Shown here: in pieces, positions 1-9,048 of the stretch
Layout of the letters: every line of letters begins with the position of its first letter
How positions within the stretch are numbered: position 1 is the first letter of the stretch
Origin: Simplicispira lacusdiani
Lineage (GTDB): Bacteria; Pseudomonadota; Gammaproteobacteria; Burkholderiales; Burkholderiaceae_C
DNA length: 64,000 nt
Direction of reading: 5' to 3'
Assembly (NCBI RefSeq): GCF_003604195.1
Contig: NZ_QXGR01000010.1
Location: 1-64,000 of the forward strand
Notes under the pieces: generated by a model
Database searches by the model: none
Seen by the model: only the letters and a program-made list of their open reading frames with translations
Told to the model about the DNA's origin: nothing
Position numbers and translations under genes: made by a program

Positions 1-35
1 AAGTAGGTCATCGTCAGGCTCTTACAGCCCAGCAA

Positions 36-66
36 CGCCCCTCTCAGCAATGAGCGGGGCGTTTCT
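36..66 (+). terminator. Rho-independent terminator of a gene upstream of the window
   Basis: Inverted repeat CGCCCCtCTC ... GAGcGGGGCG around a 6-base loop, followed by TTTCTGCTTT on the plus strand. It fits a plus-strand gene ending before base 1. The rest of bases 1-105 shows no gene. Confidence 0.6.
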
Positions 67-105
67 GCTTTGGGCGTTCGAAATCAGCGCAAAAAAAAGC
101 AAATG

Positions 106-873
106 TCAGAGCGACAAGGCGGCGCCGTCTACGAACACCTTCAGTTCGTGCTTTCCAAAGGCATGCCAGGCCTCGTTGCGCGTCAAGGGGGCCGTCACGA
201 TCAGAGCCACCTTGTCGGTGGGCTGCGTTTGGGTGGAGAAATCGACGCTCAGATCCTCGTCGGATAGATGGGCCTCGGCGAACGGATGCTGGCGCTCCAC
301 ATACCAGAGGTGCGTCGATGCATGCGCCCAGAGGGCCTGGCCGTTCGACAGCAGAAAGTTGAAGGTGCCGTGCGGCGCGATCCTGGCGGCCAGGTCGCGC
401 AGCGTCAGCGTCAATTCCGGAATGCTTGGCACGCCCGCGTGGGATTTGGCCAGCTCCTGCATGATCCAGCAGAAGGCATGCTCACTGTCCGTGCCGCCAA
501 CCGGACGGAATTGGCCATGCAGTCGGGGGCGGAAATCCTTCAGATCGCCGTTGTGGGCGAAAACCCAGTAGCGCCCCCAAAGCTCGCGCACGAACGGATG
601 GCAGTTCTGCAGGCCGACAGCACCTTGCGTGGCTTTGCGGATGTGGGAAATCACATTGCAGCTTTTGATGGGATAGCGCCGGATCAACTCGGCGATGGGG
701 GAGTCCACGGCGCGCTCATGGTCCACGAACAGGCGCACGCCCTTGTCCTCGAAGAAGGCGATGCCCCAGCCATCGCAGTGGTCGCCGGTATGGCCGGCAC
801 GCTGGGCAAAGCCCGTAAAGCTGAAAGTCACGTCCGTGGGCGTGTTGCAGTTCATTCCGAGCAGTTGGCACAT
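106..873 (-). CDS. Class II glutamine amidotransferase, YafJ type
   Basis: 255 residues. The protein starts MCQLLGMN, so after Met removal Cys2 becomes the N-terminal nucleophile of an Ntn-type glutamine amidotransferase. Other family marks are the GDHCDGWGIAFF segment, the HIRKAT stretch and the FAHNGDL block near residues 105-112. The family (YafJ/EgtC-like, stand-alone GATase_6 domain) hydrolyses the gamma-amide of glutamine or of gamma-glutamyl compounds; no acceptor domain is attached, so the physiological substrate cannot be told. It lies 24 bases after the MFS exporter gene and is probably the last gene of that minus-strand operon. A role in ergothioneine synthesis is unlikely since no egtB or egtD is nearby. 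Confidence 0.85.
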   Translation of the reverse strand: MCQLLGMNCNTPTDVTFSFTGFAQRAGHTGDHCDGWGIAFFEDKGVRLFVDHERAVDSPIAELIRRYPIKSCNVISHIRKATQGAVGLQNCHPFVRELWGRYWVFAHNGDLKDFRPRLHGQFRPVGGTDSEHAFCWIMQELAKSHAGVPSIPELTLTLRDLAARIAPHGTFNFLLSNGQALWAHASTHLWYVERQHPFAEAHLSDEDLSVDFSTQTQPTDKVALIVTAPLTRNEAWHAFGKHELKVFVDGAALSL

Positions 874-897
874 GGCGGTGATACGGAGTGGGGAAGT

Positions 898-2370
898 TCA
901 CAAAGAAAGGCTGGCGGACGGAGGCGGGTCGCGCAGCTTCCATGCTGCCACCAGGGCGAGCACGCAGAGCCCGCCAAGCATCAGGAAGACCTCACCGAAC
1001 GCGCTCAGACGGGCCATGTCGGCTGCAGTTCCGGGCGCCAGGCTGGCGCCATGCGCCGCCAGGCGCCACTCCAGCACGATGCCGCAGAGGCTGACCCCCG
1101 CCGCTCCACCCAGCATGCGCAGAAAACTGATGGTGCTTGATCCCTGCGGAATGAGCGGCTTGTCGAGCGGACGCATGGCCCCCAGGTTCAGCGACGGCAG
1201 GATGAAGCCCAGGCCGATGCGGCCCAGGATGGCGAAGGCCACCAGCAGCCACAGCGGCGATTGCTGACCGATCAGCACCATCAGGCCGAACGAGAGCGCC
1301 AGCAGGAACAGCCCGGTGGAAACCAGCAGGTAGGTCGGGCGGTGGTCTGCCATGCGGCCCACCAGTGGAATCGTCACGGCCAGGACAATGCCAGCAGGGA
1401 GCAGGATGGTGCCGACATGCGAGGGGGACATCTGCAGTCCGAGTTGCATGAATACGGGCAGCAGGTAGGTGGAGCCGAACAGCGCCGTGCCATAGATGAA
1501 GGCCACGACACTGCCCATGGCGAACTGGCGGTAGCGGAACAGGCGCAGGTCCATGAGCGGCGGCTGGCCGGCGCGTGCCAGCCGCCCTTGCCACCAGATG
1601 AAGAGGACCGTGCAGGCCACGGCCACAAGCAGCAGCAAGGCCGCCTCCGTGGGGGTGCCGCTGCGCAGCAGGACCAGCCCGTTCAGCAGGCACAGCGTAC
1701 CCGCAGTGCCCAGGAGCAGGCCGCGCCAGTCGATCCAGGCGCCGCCGCGCTGCGTGGGTTGGCCGCCGGGCGCGGTGACGGGGACGAATTTGAAAGCGAG
1801 CCAGAGCGACACCAGGCAGAACGGCACGACCATGAAGAAGATCGAGCGCCAGCCGAACCAGTCGACCAGCACGCCGCCGATACTCGGCCCCAGCGCGGGC
1901 GCGAGCACCACGCCCATGCCGAAGAAGCCGCTGGCCCGGCCTTGCTCATGGGGCTGGAAGGCGTGCAGGATGATGATGGCCGGAATAGGCTGCACGATGC
2001 CGGCGGCCAGTCCCTCGGCCACGCGCGCCACGAGCACCAGGCCGAAGTGGCTGGAAAATCCGCCCGCAACACCCCCGAACAGCAACAGCAGCATGGTGGC
2101 CACGTAGGTGCTGCGGTAGCCATAGCGCGACAGCAGCCAGGGCGTGGTGAGCATGGAGGCGGTCATGGCCACCATGAAGCCGGACGAAACCCACTGCGCG
2201 CGTTCCTGGCCCAACGAGAAGTGGTGGCTCATGTCGGGAATCGCCACGTTCACGATGGTGGACGACATGATCGAGGCGATCGTGCCCACCATCACCGCCA
2301 GCAGCACCAGCCAGCGGTAGCGCTCGCCATAGCGCTCGCGCAGCGCCTGCAGGGAGCTGGGGCCGCTCAT
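898..2370 (-). CDS. MFS drug efflux transporter, DHA2 (EmrB/QacA) family
   Basis: 490 residues, rich in hydrophobic helices throughout and of the usual length for the 14-helix DHA2 family. TM1 carries the expected ASIMSSTIVNVAIPDM segment (motif D1-like), followed by QWVSSGFMVAMTASMLTTPWL and the motif A-like LSRYGYRSTY loop. The protein probably exports a hydrophobic or cationic compound across the inner membrane using the proton gradient; no HlyD-type adaptor gene is adjacent, so the substrate and any envelope partner are unknown. The start at 2370 lies 14 bases after a small gene in the same direction, and YafJ follows 24 bases downstream, which suggests one transcript. Confidence 0.88.
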   Translation of the reverse strand: MSGPSSLQALRERYGERYRWLVLLAVMVGTIASIMSSTIVNVAIPDMSHHFSLGQERAQWVSSGFMVAMTASMLTTPWLLSRYGYRSTYVATMLLLLFGGVAGGFSSHFGLVLVARVAEGLAAGIVQPIPAIIILHAFQPHEQGRASGFFGMGVVLAPALGPSIGGVLVDWFGWRSIFFMVVPFCLVSLWLAFKFVPVTAPGGQPTQRGGAWIDWRGLLLGTAGTLCLLNGLVLLRSGTPTEAALLLLVAVACTVLFIWWQGRLARAGQPPLMDLRLFRYRQFAMGSVVAFIYGTALFGSTYLLPVFMQLGLQMSPSHVGTILLPAGIVLAVTIPLVGRMADHRPTYLLVSTGLFLLALSFGLMVLIGQQSPLWLLVAFAILGRIGLGFILPSLNLGAMRPLDKPLIPQGSSTISFLRMLGGAAGVSLCGIVLEWRLAAHGASLAPGTAADMARLSAFGEVFLMLGGLCVLALVAAWKLRDPPPSASLSL

Positions 2371-2384
2371 GGGCGTCGGGGCAA

Positions 2385-2501
2385 TCAGCCGCGCTCGGAC
2401 CAGAGGCGCCCGCCGGTCGCCCTGTTCTTGCGCTTCACATCGGCGAGCATCTTCTGCTCGATCGTGCGGCCTTCGAGCATCTCAATGGGGTGGGTGGGCA
2501 T
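2385..2501 (-). CDS. Small hypothetical protein, 38 residues
   Basis: A 39-codon frame starting MPTHPIEMLEGRTIEQK and ending GGRLWSERG. I call it because of an AGGAG ribosome-binding site 7 bases before the ATG and its tight fit between the CWC gene (27 bases upstream) and the MFS gene (14 bases downstream) on the same strand. It is charged, with no membrane segment or signal peptide. I do not recognise the family. It could be a small cytoplasmic accessory factor or simply a conserved short protein of unknown role. Confidence 0.55.
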   Translation of the reverse strand: MPTHPIEMLEGRTIEQKMLADVKRKNRATGGRLWSERG

Positions 2502-2528
2502 AAGGGGGCTCCTGGGGCAATGAATCGA

Positions 2529-2768
2529 TCATAAAGGCGCCGTGCTCTTCCCGAGGGCGGAGCCGCCATCGGGCGGCCGTGCGCAGACGGGGCAGATGCA
2601 GCGTTGGCCGCGCTCCCCTGCCGGCAGCCGGGCGAGCGCGTCCGGGGACACAGGCGTGTGCATGCACCAGCAGTCCTGCGCGTCCGCGCCAGCCGCCATG
2701 GCGCACTGGTTGGGCTGGCCGCAGGCGGGGCAGGTGTTTGCATGGGGATGGGGCAGGAGGGCGTTCAT
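2529..2768 (-). CDS. Cysteine-rich CWC family protein
   Basis: 79 residues from the ATG at 2768. The sequence has the family pattern: CPACGQPNQC, then DCWC (the CWC signature), then CICPVC, giving paired cysteines suited to zinc or Fe-S binding. The function of the family is not known. The start is chosen where similarity to the CWC pattern begins; the ribosome-binding site is weak and the frame stays open upstream to 2885, so a longer form is possible. It is first in the minus-strand run CWC - 38-residue protein - MFS - YafJ. Confidence 0.8.
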   Translation of the reverse strand: MNALLPHPHANTCPACGQPNQCAMAAGADAQDCWCMHTPVSPDALARLPAGERGQRCICPVCARPPDGGSALGKSTAPL

Positions 2769-2826
2769 GAAAGAGGGCCGATGGAACAGACACCGAGTGT
2801 AGGACGCGCGGCAGCCGTGCAAAGCA

Positions 2827-2850
2827 CAACGGCACCCGAAGGTGCCGTTG
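2827..2850 (-). terminator. Terminator of glcB with a UUCG tetraloop
   Basis: Perfect 10-bp stem (CAACGGCACC / GGTGCCGTTG) closed on the minus strand by a C(UUCG)G tetraloop, followed by TGCTTTGC. It lies about 70 bases after the glcB stop codon. The T tract is poor, so termination efficiency is uncertain. Confidence 0.6.
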
Positions 2851-2860
2851 GATTGGTCAT

Positions 2861-2912
2861 CAAAATGGTCTGTAGAGCTTATCAATAAAGCGCCGGCAGC
2901 TATCGATTTTGA
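2861..2912 (-). repeat. Dispersed repeat family 1, copy A (intergenic)
   Basis: About 52 bases matching the family read on the minus strand: an ATAGCTG block, an imperfect GCGCTT...AAGC inverted repeat and a terminal ACCATTTTG. It sits between the glcB stop and its terminator hairpin, so it would be transcribed in the glcB 3' untranslated region. Six other copies are listed (5297, 12275, 14115, 34653, 41734, 48987). Confidence 0.7.
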
Positions 2913-2921
2913 ACTTTGAAA

Positions 2922-5123
2922 TCAGGCCGATGCCTTGAGCTTCAGGCGCCAGGCGTGCAGCAGCGGCTCGGTGTAGCCGCTGGGCTGCTGCAGGCCCTTG
3001 AACACCAGGTCGCAGGCGGCCTGGTAGGCCATGCTGGTATCGAAGTGGCCGGCCATGGGCTTGTACAGCGGGTCGCCGGCGTTCTGCTGGTCCACCACGG
3101 CGGCCATGCGCTCGAAGGTCTCGCGCACCTGGGCCTCGGTCACCACGCCGTGGTGCAGCCAGTTGGCCATGTGCTGGCTGCTGATGCGCAGCGTGGCACG
3201 GTCTTCCATCAGGCCGATGTTGTGGATGTCGGGCACCTTGGAGCAGCCCACGCCCTGGTCCACCCAGCGCACCACGTAGCCCAGGATGCCCTGGGCGTTG
3301 TTGTCGAGTTCCTGCTGCTTCTCGGCGTCGGTCCAGTTGGGGAATGCCGTTACGGGGATGGTCAGCAGGCCGGTGAGCAGGTTGTCGCGCTCGGCGTTGG
3401 CGTCCTGCTTCTCCAGCTCGATCTGGATGTCGCTCACCTTCACCTGGTGGTAGTGCAGCGCGTGCAGCGTGGCGCCCGTGGGGCTGGGCACCCAGGCGGT
3501 GTTGGCGCCGGCCTTGGGGTGGGCGATCTTCTGCTTGAGCATCTCGGCCATGAGGTCGGGCATGGCCCACATGCCCTTGCCGATCTGCGCCTTGCCGCGC
3601 AGGCCGCAGCTCAGGCCGACGAGCACGTTGTTGCGCTCATAGGCCTGGATCCAGGCGCTGGTCTTCATGTCGCCCTTGCGGATCATGGGGCCGGCCAGCA
3701 TGGCGGTGTGCATCTCGTCGCCCGTGCGATCGAGGAAGCCGGTGTTGATGAAGGCCACACGGCTGCCGGCGGCGGCGATGCAGGCCTTGAGGTTGACGGA
3801 GGTGCGGCGCTCTTCGTCCATGATGCCGAGCTTGACCGTGCTGTCGGGCAGGCCCAGGAGCTTTTCGACGCGGCCGAACAGCTCGGCGGCAAAGCCCACT
3901 TCGGCCGGGCCGTGCATCTTGGGCTTGACGATATAGACGCTGCCCTTGCGCGAATTGCGCAGGCCATTGGCGCCATGGCCTTGCAGGTCATGCAGCGCGA
4001 TGGTGGTGGTCACCACGGCGTCCATGATGCCCTCGGGAATCTCGCGCACCTGGCCCTGCGCATCCTTCCACAGAATGGCCGGGTTGGTCATCAGGTGGCC
4101 GACGTTGCGCACGAACATCAGGCTGCGGCCATGCAGGCGCACCTCGCCGCCCTTGGGGCCGGTGTAGACGCGGTCGCCGTTGAGGCCGCGCGTCAGCGTC
4201 TTGCCGCCCTTCTCGAACGATTCGGTCAGCGTGCCCTTGAGGATGCCCAGCCAGTTGCTGTAGCCCAGCAGCTTGTCCTCGGCGTCCACGGCAGCGACCG
4301 AATCTTCCAGGTCGAGGATGGTGGAGAGCGCGGCTTCCAGCACCACATCGCTCACGCCGGCGGCATCGGTCTGGCCGATGGGCGTGGCGCGGTTGATCTG
4401 GATGTCCAGGTGCAGGCCGTTGTGCTGCAGCAAGACCGACGACGGGCTGGCCGCATCGCCCTGGTAGCCCTGGAACTGGCCGGGGTCCTTCAGGCCCGTG
4501 CTGCCGGTGGGCAGCGAGACCATGAGTTCGCCGCCCTCGACGCGGTAGCCCGTGGCGTCCTTGTGCGAGCCGGAGGCGAGGGGCGCTGTGTCGTCCAGCA
4601 CCTGGCGCGCGAAGGCGATCACCTTGGCGCCGCGCACCGGGTTGTAGCCCTTGCCCTTCTCGGCGCCACCCTCTTCGCTGATGGCATCGGTGCCGTACAG
4701 CGCGTCGTACAACGAGCCCCAGCGTGCGTTGGCGGCGTTCAGGGCGTAGCGGGCGTTCAGGATGGGCACCACCAGCTGCGGGCCGGCCTGCGTCGCCAGT
4801 TCATCGTCCACGTTGGCCGTGGTGGTCTGCACGCTGGCGGGCTGGGGCACCAGGTAGCCGATCTTTTCCAGGAAACCGCGGTAGGCGACCATGTCCTTGA
4901 TGGGGCCGGGGTTGGCCTTGTGCCAGGTGTCCAGCTCGGTCTGCAGGCGGTCGCGCTCGGCCAGCAGGGCGATGTTGCGCGGGGCCAGGTCGGACACGAT
5001 GGCGTCGAAACCCTTCCAGAACGTGGCGGCGTCGATGCCGGTGCCGGGCAGCACCTGGTCTTCGACAAAGCGGAACAGCGGGGTGGCCACTTGCAGGCCG
5101 TGGACGGAGGTGCGGTCGGTCAT
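2922..5123 (-). CDS. glcB: Malate synthase G
   Basis: 733 residues, matching the ~720-730 residue monomeric G isoform and not the ~530 residue A isoform. It condenses glyoxylate with acetyl-CoA to give malate, in the glyoxylate bypass and in glycolate use. Recognisable blocks include the N-terminal [18 protein letters not shown], the catalytic-domain [16 protein letters not shown] and [20 protein letters not shown] near the C-terminus. The start at 5123 (MTDRTSVHG) is preferred to an upstream in-frame Met at 5177 because it matches the family N-terminus and leaves the operator-like sites upstream outside the gene. It is monocistronic, with its own terminator and a promoter region containing two near-identical 17-bp sites and a palindrome. 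Confidence 0.95.
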   Translation of the reverse strand: MTDRTSVHGLQVATPLFRFVEDQVLPGTGIDAATFWKGFDAIVSDLAPRNIALLAERDRLQTELDTWHKANPGPIKDMVAYRGFLEKIGYLVPQPASVQTTTANVDDELATQAGPQLVVPILNARYALNAANARWGSLYDALYGTDAISEEGGAEKGKGYNPVRGAKVIAFARQVLDDTAPLASGSHKDATGYRVEGGELMVSLPTGSTGLKDPGQFQGYQGDAASPSSVLLQHNGLHLDIQINRATPIGQTDAAGVSDVVLEAALSTILDLEDSVAAVDAEDKLLGYSNWLGILKGTLTESFEKGGKTLTRGLNGDRVYTGPKGGEVRLHGRSLMFVRNVGHLMTNPAILWKDAQGQVREIPEGIMDAVVTTTIALHDLQGHGANGLRNSRKGSVYIVKPKMHGPAEVGFAAELFGRVEKLLGLPDSTVKLGIMDEERRTSVNLKACIAAAGSRVAFINTGFLDRTGDEMHTAMLAGPMIRKGDMKTSAWIQAYERNNVLVGLSCGLRGKAQIGKGMWAMPDLMAEMLKQKIAHPKAGANTAWVPSPTGATLHALHYHQVKVSDIQIELEKQDANAERDNLLTGLLTIPVTAFPNWTDAEKQQELDNNAQGILGYVVRWVDQGVGCSKVPDIHNIGLMEDRATLRISSQHMANWLHHGVVTEAQVRETFERMAAVVDQQNAGDPLYKPMAGHFDTSMAYQAACDLVFKGLQQPSGYTEPLLHAWRLKLKASA

Positions 5124-5183
5124 GGTGTATGCCTTGGTTGGATGGTGAAACAGGGGCCTTGCCGGGAAGGAGGCCATGACAGC

Positions 5184-5254
5184 ACTTTATTGCAAAGATG
5201 AAAGGCCATAAATGGCCTGAAAAGCTCTAAACCAGTGACTTTTTTGCAAAGATG
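5184..5254 (-). promoter_or_regulatory. Tandem operator-like sites upstream of glcB
   Basis: Two direct copies of a 17-bp site, ACTTTATTGCAAAGATG (5184-5200) and ACTTTTTTGCAAAGATG (5238-5254), with one mismatch and a 54-base start-to-start spacing (about five helical turns). Between them is a perfect palindrome AGGCCATAAATGGCCT (5203-5218). The TTTGCAA core recalls sites described for RamB/ScfR-type regulators of acetate and glyoxylate genes, but the regulator here is an inference. Confidence 0.6.
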
Positions 5255-5296
5255 ATGGCGCCGCAACCCCCCTCGACTGCGAGGAAATGGGATGAG

Positions 5297-5355
5297 TTTG
5301 CTATTAAATATATAGCTATTTGCGCTTGATACATAAGGCGTTACGGCAAATTTTG
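5297..5355 (+). repeat. Dispersed repeat family 1, copy B (intergenic)
   Basis: GCTATTAAATATATAGCT start, GCGCTTGAT core and GGCAAATTTTG end, aligned with the other copies. It lies between the glcB operator sites and the LysR start, opposite in orientation to copy A. With the operator feature it accounts for most of the 308-base gap between glcB and the LysR gene. Confidence 0.7.
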
Positions 5356-5431
5356 CTTCAAGCGGGCGACGCCTTCCCGGGGCATGGGCATTGGCGTCGT
5401 GTCCCGGCATTTGTCTTCATAATCAGCGCCC

Positions 5432-6388
5432 ATGGACAAACTCAAGGCCTTCGAGTCCTTCGTGTCGGTGGCGACGCGCGGCAGCCTGACCGCGGCCGCC
5501 CGGGCAGAGGGCGTGGCGCCCGCCATCATGGGCCGGCGGCTCGACGCGCTGGAGGAGCACCTGGGCGTCAAGCTGCTGGTGCGCACCACCCGGCGCATCA
5601 GCCTCACGCACGAGGGCAGCGCCTTCCTCGAAGACTGCCAGCGCCTGCTGTCCGACGTGGCCAACGCCGAGGCCAGCGTGTCGGCCGGCGGCGTCAAGGC
5701 CAGCGGCCACCTGCGCATCACGGCGCCCGCCGGCTTCGGCCGCCGCCACGTGGCGCCGCTGGTGCCGCGCTTCCTGGCGCAGCACCCCGATGTGACCCTT
5801 TCGCTCAACCTCAGCGACCGCGTGGTGGACCTGGCGGGCGAGGGCTTCGACTGCGCCGTGCGCGTGGGCGACCTGCCCGACTCCTCGCTGGTCAGCGTGC
5901 GCATCGCCGACAACCGGCGCCTGTGCGTGGCCACGCCCGACTACCTGCGCCGCCACGGCACGCCGCGCCACCCGAGCGAACTGGCGCAGCACGACTGCCT
6001 GACGCTGTCGAGCGAGGCCTCGCAGACGCGCGGCTGGGCCTTCCGCATGCCGGCCGAGGGCGGCGGCACCGAGGTGGAGTACCTCAAGCCCGCGGGCCCC
6101 ATGGATTGCTCGGACGGCCAGGTGCTGTATGACTGGTGCCTGGCCGGCCACGGCATGGCCTGGCGCAGCATCTGGGAGGTCGAAGGCGATATCGCCGCGG
6201 GTCGCCTGGTGGCCGTGCTCGAGGATTTCGCCGCGCCGCCCAACGGCATTTACGTCCTGTTCCCCCAGCGCAAGCACCTGCCGCTGCGGGTGCGCCTGTG
6301 GATTGATTTTCTGCGCCACCATTTCGCCCAACCTGCGTTCTGGTCGCGGTCTGCCGCCGCCGCAGACCCGGCAGCGCCACCTCATTGA
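5432..6388 (+). CDS. LysR family transcriptional regulator
   Basis: 318 residues. The N-terminal winged helix-turn-helix spans about residues 1-60 (MDKLKAFESFVSVATRGSLTAAA, then MGRRLDALEEHLGVKLLVRTTRR), and the LysR substrate-binding domain runs from about 90 to 300. It is the CrgA/AaeR-like subgroup that regulates small-molecule responses. It is divergent from glcB and 19 bases upstream of the DUF2214 gene. Whether it controls glcB, the DUF2214 gene or a remote target cannot be decided; the 17-bp repeated sites at 5184-5254 do not show the usual T-N11-A LysR symmetry. Confidence 0.92.
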   Translation: MDKLKAFESFVSVATRGSLTAAARAEGVAPAIMGRRLDALEEHLGVKLLVRTTRRISLTHEGSAFLEDCQRLLSDVANAEASVSAGGVKASGHLRITAPAGFGRRHVAPLVPRFLAQHPDVTLSLNLSDRVVDLAGEGFDCAVRVGDLPDSSLVSVRIADNRRLCVATPDYLRRHGTPRHPSELAQHDCLTLSSEASQTRGWAFRMPAEGGGTEVEYLKPAGPMDCSDGQVLYDWCLAGHGMAWRSIWEVEGDIAAGRLVAVLEDFAAPPNGIYVLFPQRKHLPLRVRLWIDFLRHHFAQPAFWSRSAAAADPAAPPH

Positions 6389-6407
6389 ACCCCAAGGACC
6401 CCGTACC

Positions 6408-6863
6408 GTGATACTCGAAAGCCTGCTGGCCTATGCCCACATCATGGCCTTTTTGATGCTGGCCACCTTCATGACCAGCGAAACCGCGCTGTGCCGTGCC
6501 GAGTGGATCAACCCGGCCGTGGTTCGGCGCCTGGTCTGGGTCAATGTGCTGAGCCTGGTGTCGGGCGCCCTGGTGCTGCTCACCGGGCTGGCGCGCACCT
6601 ACTGGGGCGTCAAGGGCGTGGCCTGGTACTGGGCGCAGCCCCTGCTGCACACCAAGATCACGCTGCTGGTGGCCATGCTGGCGCTGCTGGTCCTGGCCGC
6701 GCGGCAATACCGTGCGTGGCGTCGTGAAGTCGACGCCCAAGGCAGCCTGCCATCGCCCGAGGCCCTGCGGCGCACGCGCAAGCTGGTGATGTGGTCCGCG
6801 CACCTGATGGTCGTGGTGGCCCTGCTGGCTGTCTTTTTGGCGCGGGGCGTCGGCACGCGCTGA
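6408..6863 (+). CDS. DUF2214 family inner-membrane protein
   Basis: 151 residues from a GTG start at 6408, supported by AAGGA nine bases upstream. Four hydrophobic helices are visible (around residues 1-20, 42-64, 78-100 and 126-146), with conserved AYAHIMAFLMLATFMTSE at the N-terminus and HTKITLLVAMLALL in helix 3. The histidines in helices 1, 3 and 4 could bind heme, as in small cytochrome b-like proteins, but this is only an inference; the family has no known function. It follows the LysR gene by 19 bases, so the two are probably cotranscribed. Confidence 0.8.
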   Translation: MILESLLAYAHIMAFLMLATFMTSETALCRAEWINPAVVRRLVWVNVLSLVSGALVLLTGLARTYWGVKGVAWYWAQPLLHTKITLLVAMLALLVLAARQYRAWRREVDAQGSLPSPEALRRTRKLVMWSAHLMVVVALLAVFLARGVGTR

Positions 6864-6877
6864 AGGCGCTGATCCAC

Positions 6878-6913
6878 AAAAAAGCCCCGTGGCAGAGCCA
6901 GCGGGGCTTTTTT
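6878..6913 (+). terminator. Bidirectional rho-independent terminator
   Basis: AAAAAAGCCCCG / CGGGGCTTTTTT arms around a 12-base loop give T runs in both directions. It terminates the plus-strand DUF2214 gene and the convergent minus-strand PsiF-repeat gene. Confidence 0.92.
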
Positions 6914-6930
6914 ACGCATGGAGCGGGGTC

Positions 6931-7212
6931 TTACTTCTTCAGGCACTCGCTCATGAAGGCCTTGCGCTCATCGCCCTTCTTGCCGGCGGCCTCGGCGTTG
7001 CAGGCCTTCATCTTGTCCTGCTGGGTGGCGGGCTTGTTGCTCAGGCAGGTCTTCATGAAGGCCTTGCGCTCATCTCCCTTCATGTCGCCTGCTTCCTTGT
7101 TGCAGGTGGCCATCTTGGTCTGTTGCTTGGTGGGGGCCTTTTCTTCGGCGGCGTGGGCGCTGCCCAATGCCAGTGCCATGCCCAGTGCGGCCAGGGAAAG
7201 AAGCTGTTTCAT
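6931..7212 (-). CDS. PsiF repeat protein, secreted
   Basis: 93 residues: a signal peptide (MKQLLSLAALGMALALGSAHA, cleavage after AHA near residue 21), then two PsiF repeats of about 33 residues, each with the pattern CN-EA---KGDERKAFM--CL. The two cysteines in each repeat suggest disulfides in the periplasm. PsiF was named in E. coli for phosphate-starvation induction, but its biochemical role is unknown. It is transcribed away from argS and ends at the bidirectional terminator. No pho box was recognised upstream. Confidence 0.88.
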   Translation of the reverse strand: MKQLLSLAALGMALALGSAHAAEEKAPTKQQTKMATCNKEAGDMKGDERKAFMKTCLSNKPATQQDKMKACNAEAAGKKGDERKAFMSECLKK

Positions 7213-7337
7213 GGGGACTCCTGTAAGTTCAAGCGGAAGGGAGGAAGCTCTGCGGAATTCCAACACACAACGGCCCGGCCGACAACGCGGCTGACAGCGG
7301 GCGTGGGCTGGCCGCCACGGCCCCGTAAAATCCACGG

Positions 7338-9035
7338 ATGCTTTCCGTCAAAAACGAATTGCTCGCTGCCCTGGCGGTCGAGCTGGAACAACTTTCCCCC
7401 GGCGCCGGTGCCCGGGCGGCCTTTGAATCGCCCAAGGTGGCGGCCCATGGCGATTTCGCCTGCACGGCCGCCATGCAACTGGCCAAGCCCCTCAAGCTCA
7501 ACCCGCGTGCCCTGGGCGAGCAGCTCAAGGCAGCGCTGGAGGCCACGCCCGCCTACCAGCGCTGGGTGGCCGGCATCGAGATCGCCGGCCCCGGCTTCCT
7601 GAACATCCGCCTCCAGCCCGCCGCCAAGCAGGAGGTGGTGCGCGAGGTGCTGGCCGCCGGCGAGCGCTTTGGCTTCCAGAGCCCGCGCAATGAGCGCGTG
7701 CTGGTCGAATTCGTTTCCGCCAACCCCACAGGCCCGCTGCACGTGGGCCATGGCCGCCAGGCCGCCATCGGCGACGCCATCAGCAACCTGTTCGCCACGC
7801 AGGGCTGGAGCGTGCACCGCGAGTTCTATTACAACGACGCGGGCGTGCAGATCGACACCCTCACCAAGAGCACGCAACTGCGCGCCAAGGGCTTCAAGCC
7901 CGGCGACGACTGCTGGCCCACCGACAGCGACAACCCGCTGGCCAAGAACTTCTACAACGGCGACTACATCGCCGACATCGCCGAGGCCTTCAAGGCCAAG
8001 GCCACGGTCAAGGCCGACGACCGCGAGTTCACGGCCAACGGCGATGTGGAGGACTACGACAACATCCGCCAGTTTGCCGTGGCCTACCTGCGCAACGAGC
8101 AGGACAAGGACCTGCAGGCCTTCAACCTCCACTTCGACGAGTACTACCTCGAATCCAGCCTCTACACCAGCGGCCGCGTCGAGGCCGCGGTGAACAAGCT
8201 CGTCGCGGGCGGCCATACCTACGAGCAGGACGGCGCGCTGTGGCTCAAGTCCACCGACTACGGTGACGACAAGGACCGCGTCATGCGCAAGGGCGACGGC
8301 AGCTACACCTACTTCGTGCCCGACGTGGCCTACCACATCACCAAGTGGGAGCGCGGTTACAGCAAGGTCGTCAACATCCAGGGCACGGACCACCACGGCA
8401 CCATCGCGCGCGTGCGCGCCGGCCTGCAGGCGGCCGACGTGGGCATCCCCCAGGGCTACCCCGACTACGTGCTGCACACCATGGTGCGCGTGGTCAAGGG
8501 CGGCGAAGAGGTCAAGATCAGCAAGCGCGCGGGCAGCTACGTCACGCTGCGCGACCTGATCGAGTGGACCAGCAAGGACGCCGTGCGCTTCTTCCTGCTC
8601 TCGCGCAAGCCCGACACCGAATACACCTTCGACGTCGACCTGGCCGTGCAGCAAAACAACGACAACCCGGTGTACTACGTGCAGTACGCCCATGCGCGCA
8701 TCTGCTCGGTGCTCGCGGCCTGGGGCGGTGACGTGGCGGGCCTGAAGGACGCCGATCTCTCGGCGCTCGACGGCCCGCAGGCCCAGGCGCTGATGCTGCA
8801 GCTGGCCAAGTACCCCGAGATGCTGACCGCCGCCACCGAGGGCGAGGCGCCGCACGACGTCACCTTCTACCTGCGCGACCTGGCCGCCAGCTACCACAGC
8901 TACTACGACGCCGAGCGCATCCTGGTGGACGACGAAACCGTCAAGCGCGCGCGCCTGGCGCTCGTCGCGGCCACCGCGCAGGTGTTGCACAATGGCCTGG
9001 CGGTACTGGGCGTATCGGCTCCCCGCAGAATGTGA
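7338..9035 (+). CDS. argS: Arginyl-tRNA synthetase
   Basis: 565 residues, the normal length. It charges tRNA-Arg with arginine. The N-terminal Add-1 domain covers about residues 1-105; the class I HIGH motif is HVGH in [16 protein letters not shown] (about 130-140); the KMSKS equivalent is in [14 protein letters not shown] (about 390-400); and the C-terminal DALR anticodon-binding domain ends in [12 protein letters not shown]. It is followed after 13 bases by the SPOR protein gene, so these two and possibly dsbA may be cotranscribed. Confidence 0.97.
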   Translation: MLSVKNELLAALAVELEQLSPGAGARAAFESPKVAAHGDFACTAAMQLAKPLKLNPRALGEQLKAALEATPAYQRWVAGIEIAGPGFLNIRLQPAAKQEVVREVLAAGERFGFQSPRNERVLVEFVSANPTGPLHVGHGRQAAIGDAISNLFATQGWSVHREFYYNDAGVQIDTLTKSTQLRAKGFKPGDDCWPTDSDNPLAKNFYNGDYIADIAEAFKAKATVKADDREFTANGDVEDYDNIRQFAVAYLRNEQDKDLQAFNLHFDEYYLESSLYTSGRVEAAVNKLVAGGHTYEQDGALWLKSTDYGDDKDRVMRKGDGSYTYFVPDVAYHITKWERGYSKVVNIQGTDHHGTIARVRAGLQAADVGIPQGYPDYVLHTMVRVVKGGEEVKISKRAGSYVTLRDLIEWTSKDAVRFFLLSRKPDTEYTFDVDLAVQQNNDNPVYYVQYAHARICSVLAAWGGDVAGLKDADLSALDGPQAQALMLQLAKYPEMLTAATEGEAPHDVTFYLRDLAASYHSYYDAERILVDDETVKRARLALVAATAQVLHNGLAVLGVSAPRRM

Positions 9036-9048
9036 GTGATAACTAACT

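Noticed and set aside
106..873. Ergothioneine biosynthesis gene egtC
   Set aside because: The amidotransferase fold fits, but no egtB, egtD or egtA gene is nearby; YafJ-type is the safer call.
2916..5201. 761-residue open frame on the plus strand opposite glcB
   Set aside because: Antisense shadow in high-GC DNA; residues are His/Ala/Gly-rich without a family, while the minus frame is a complete malate synthase G.
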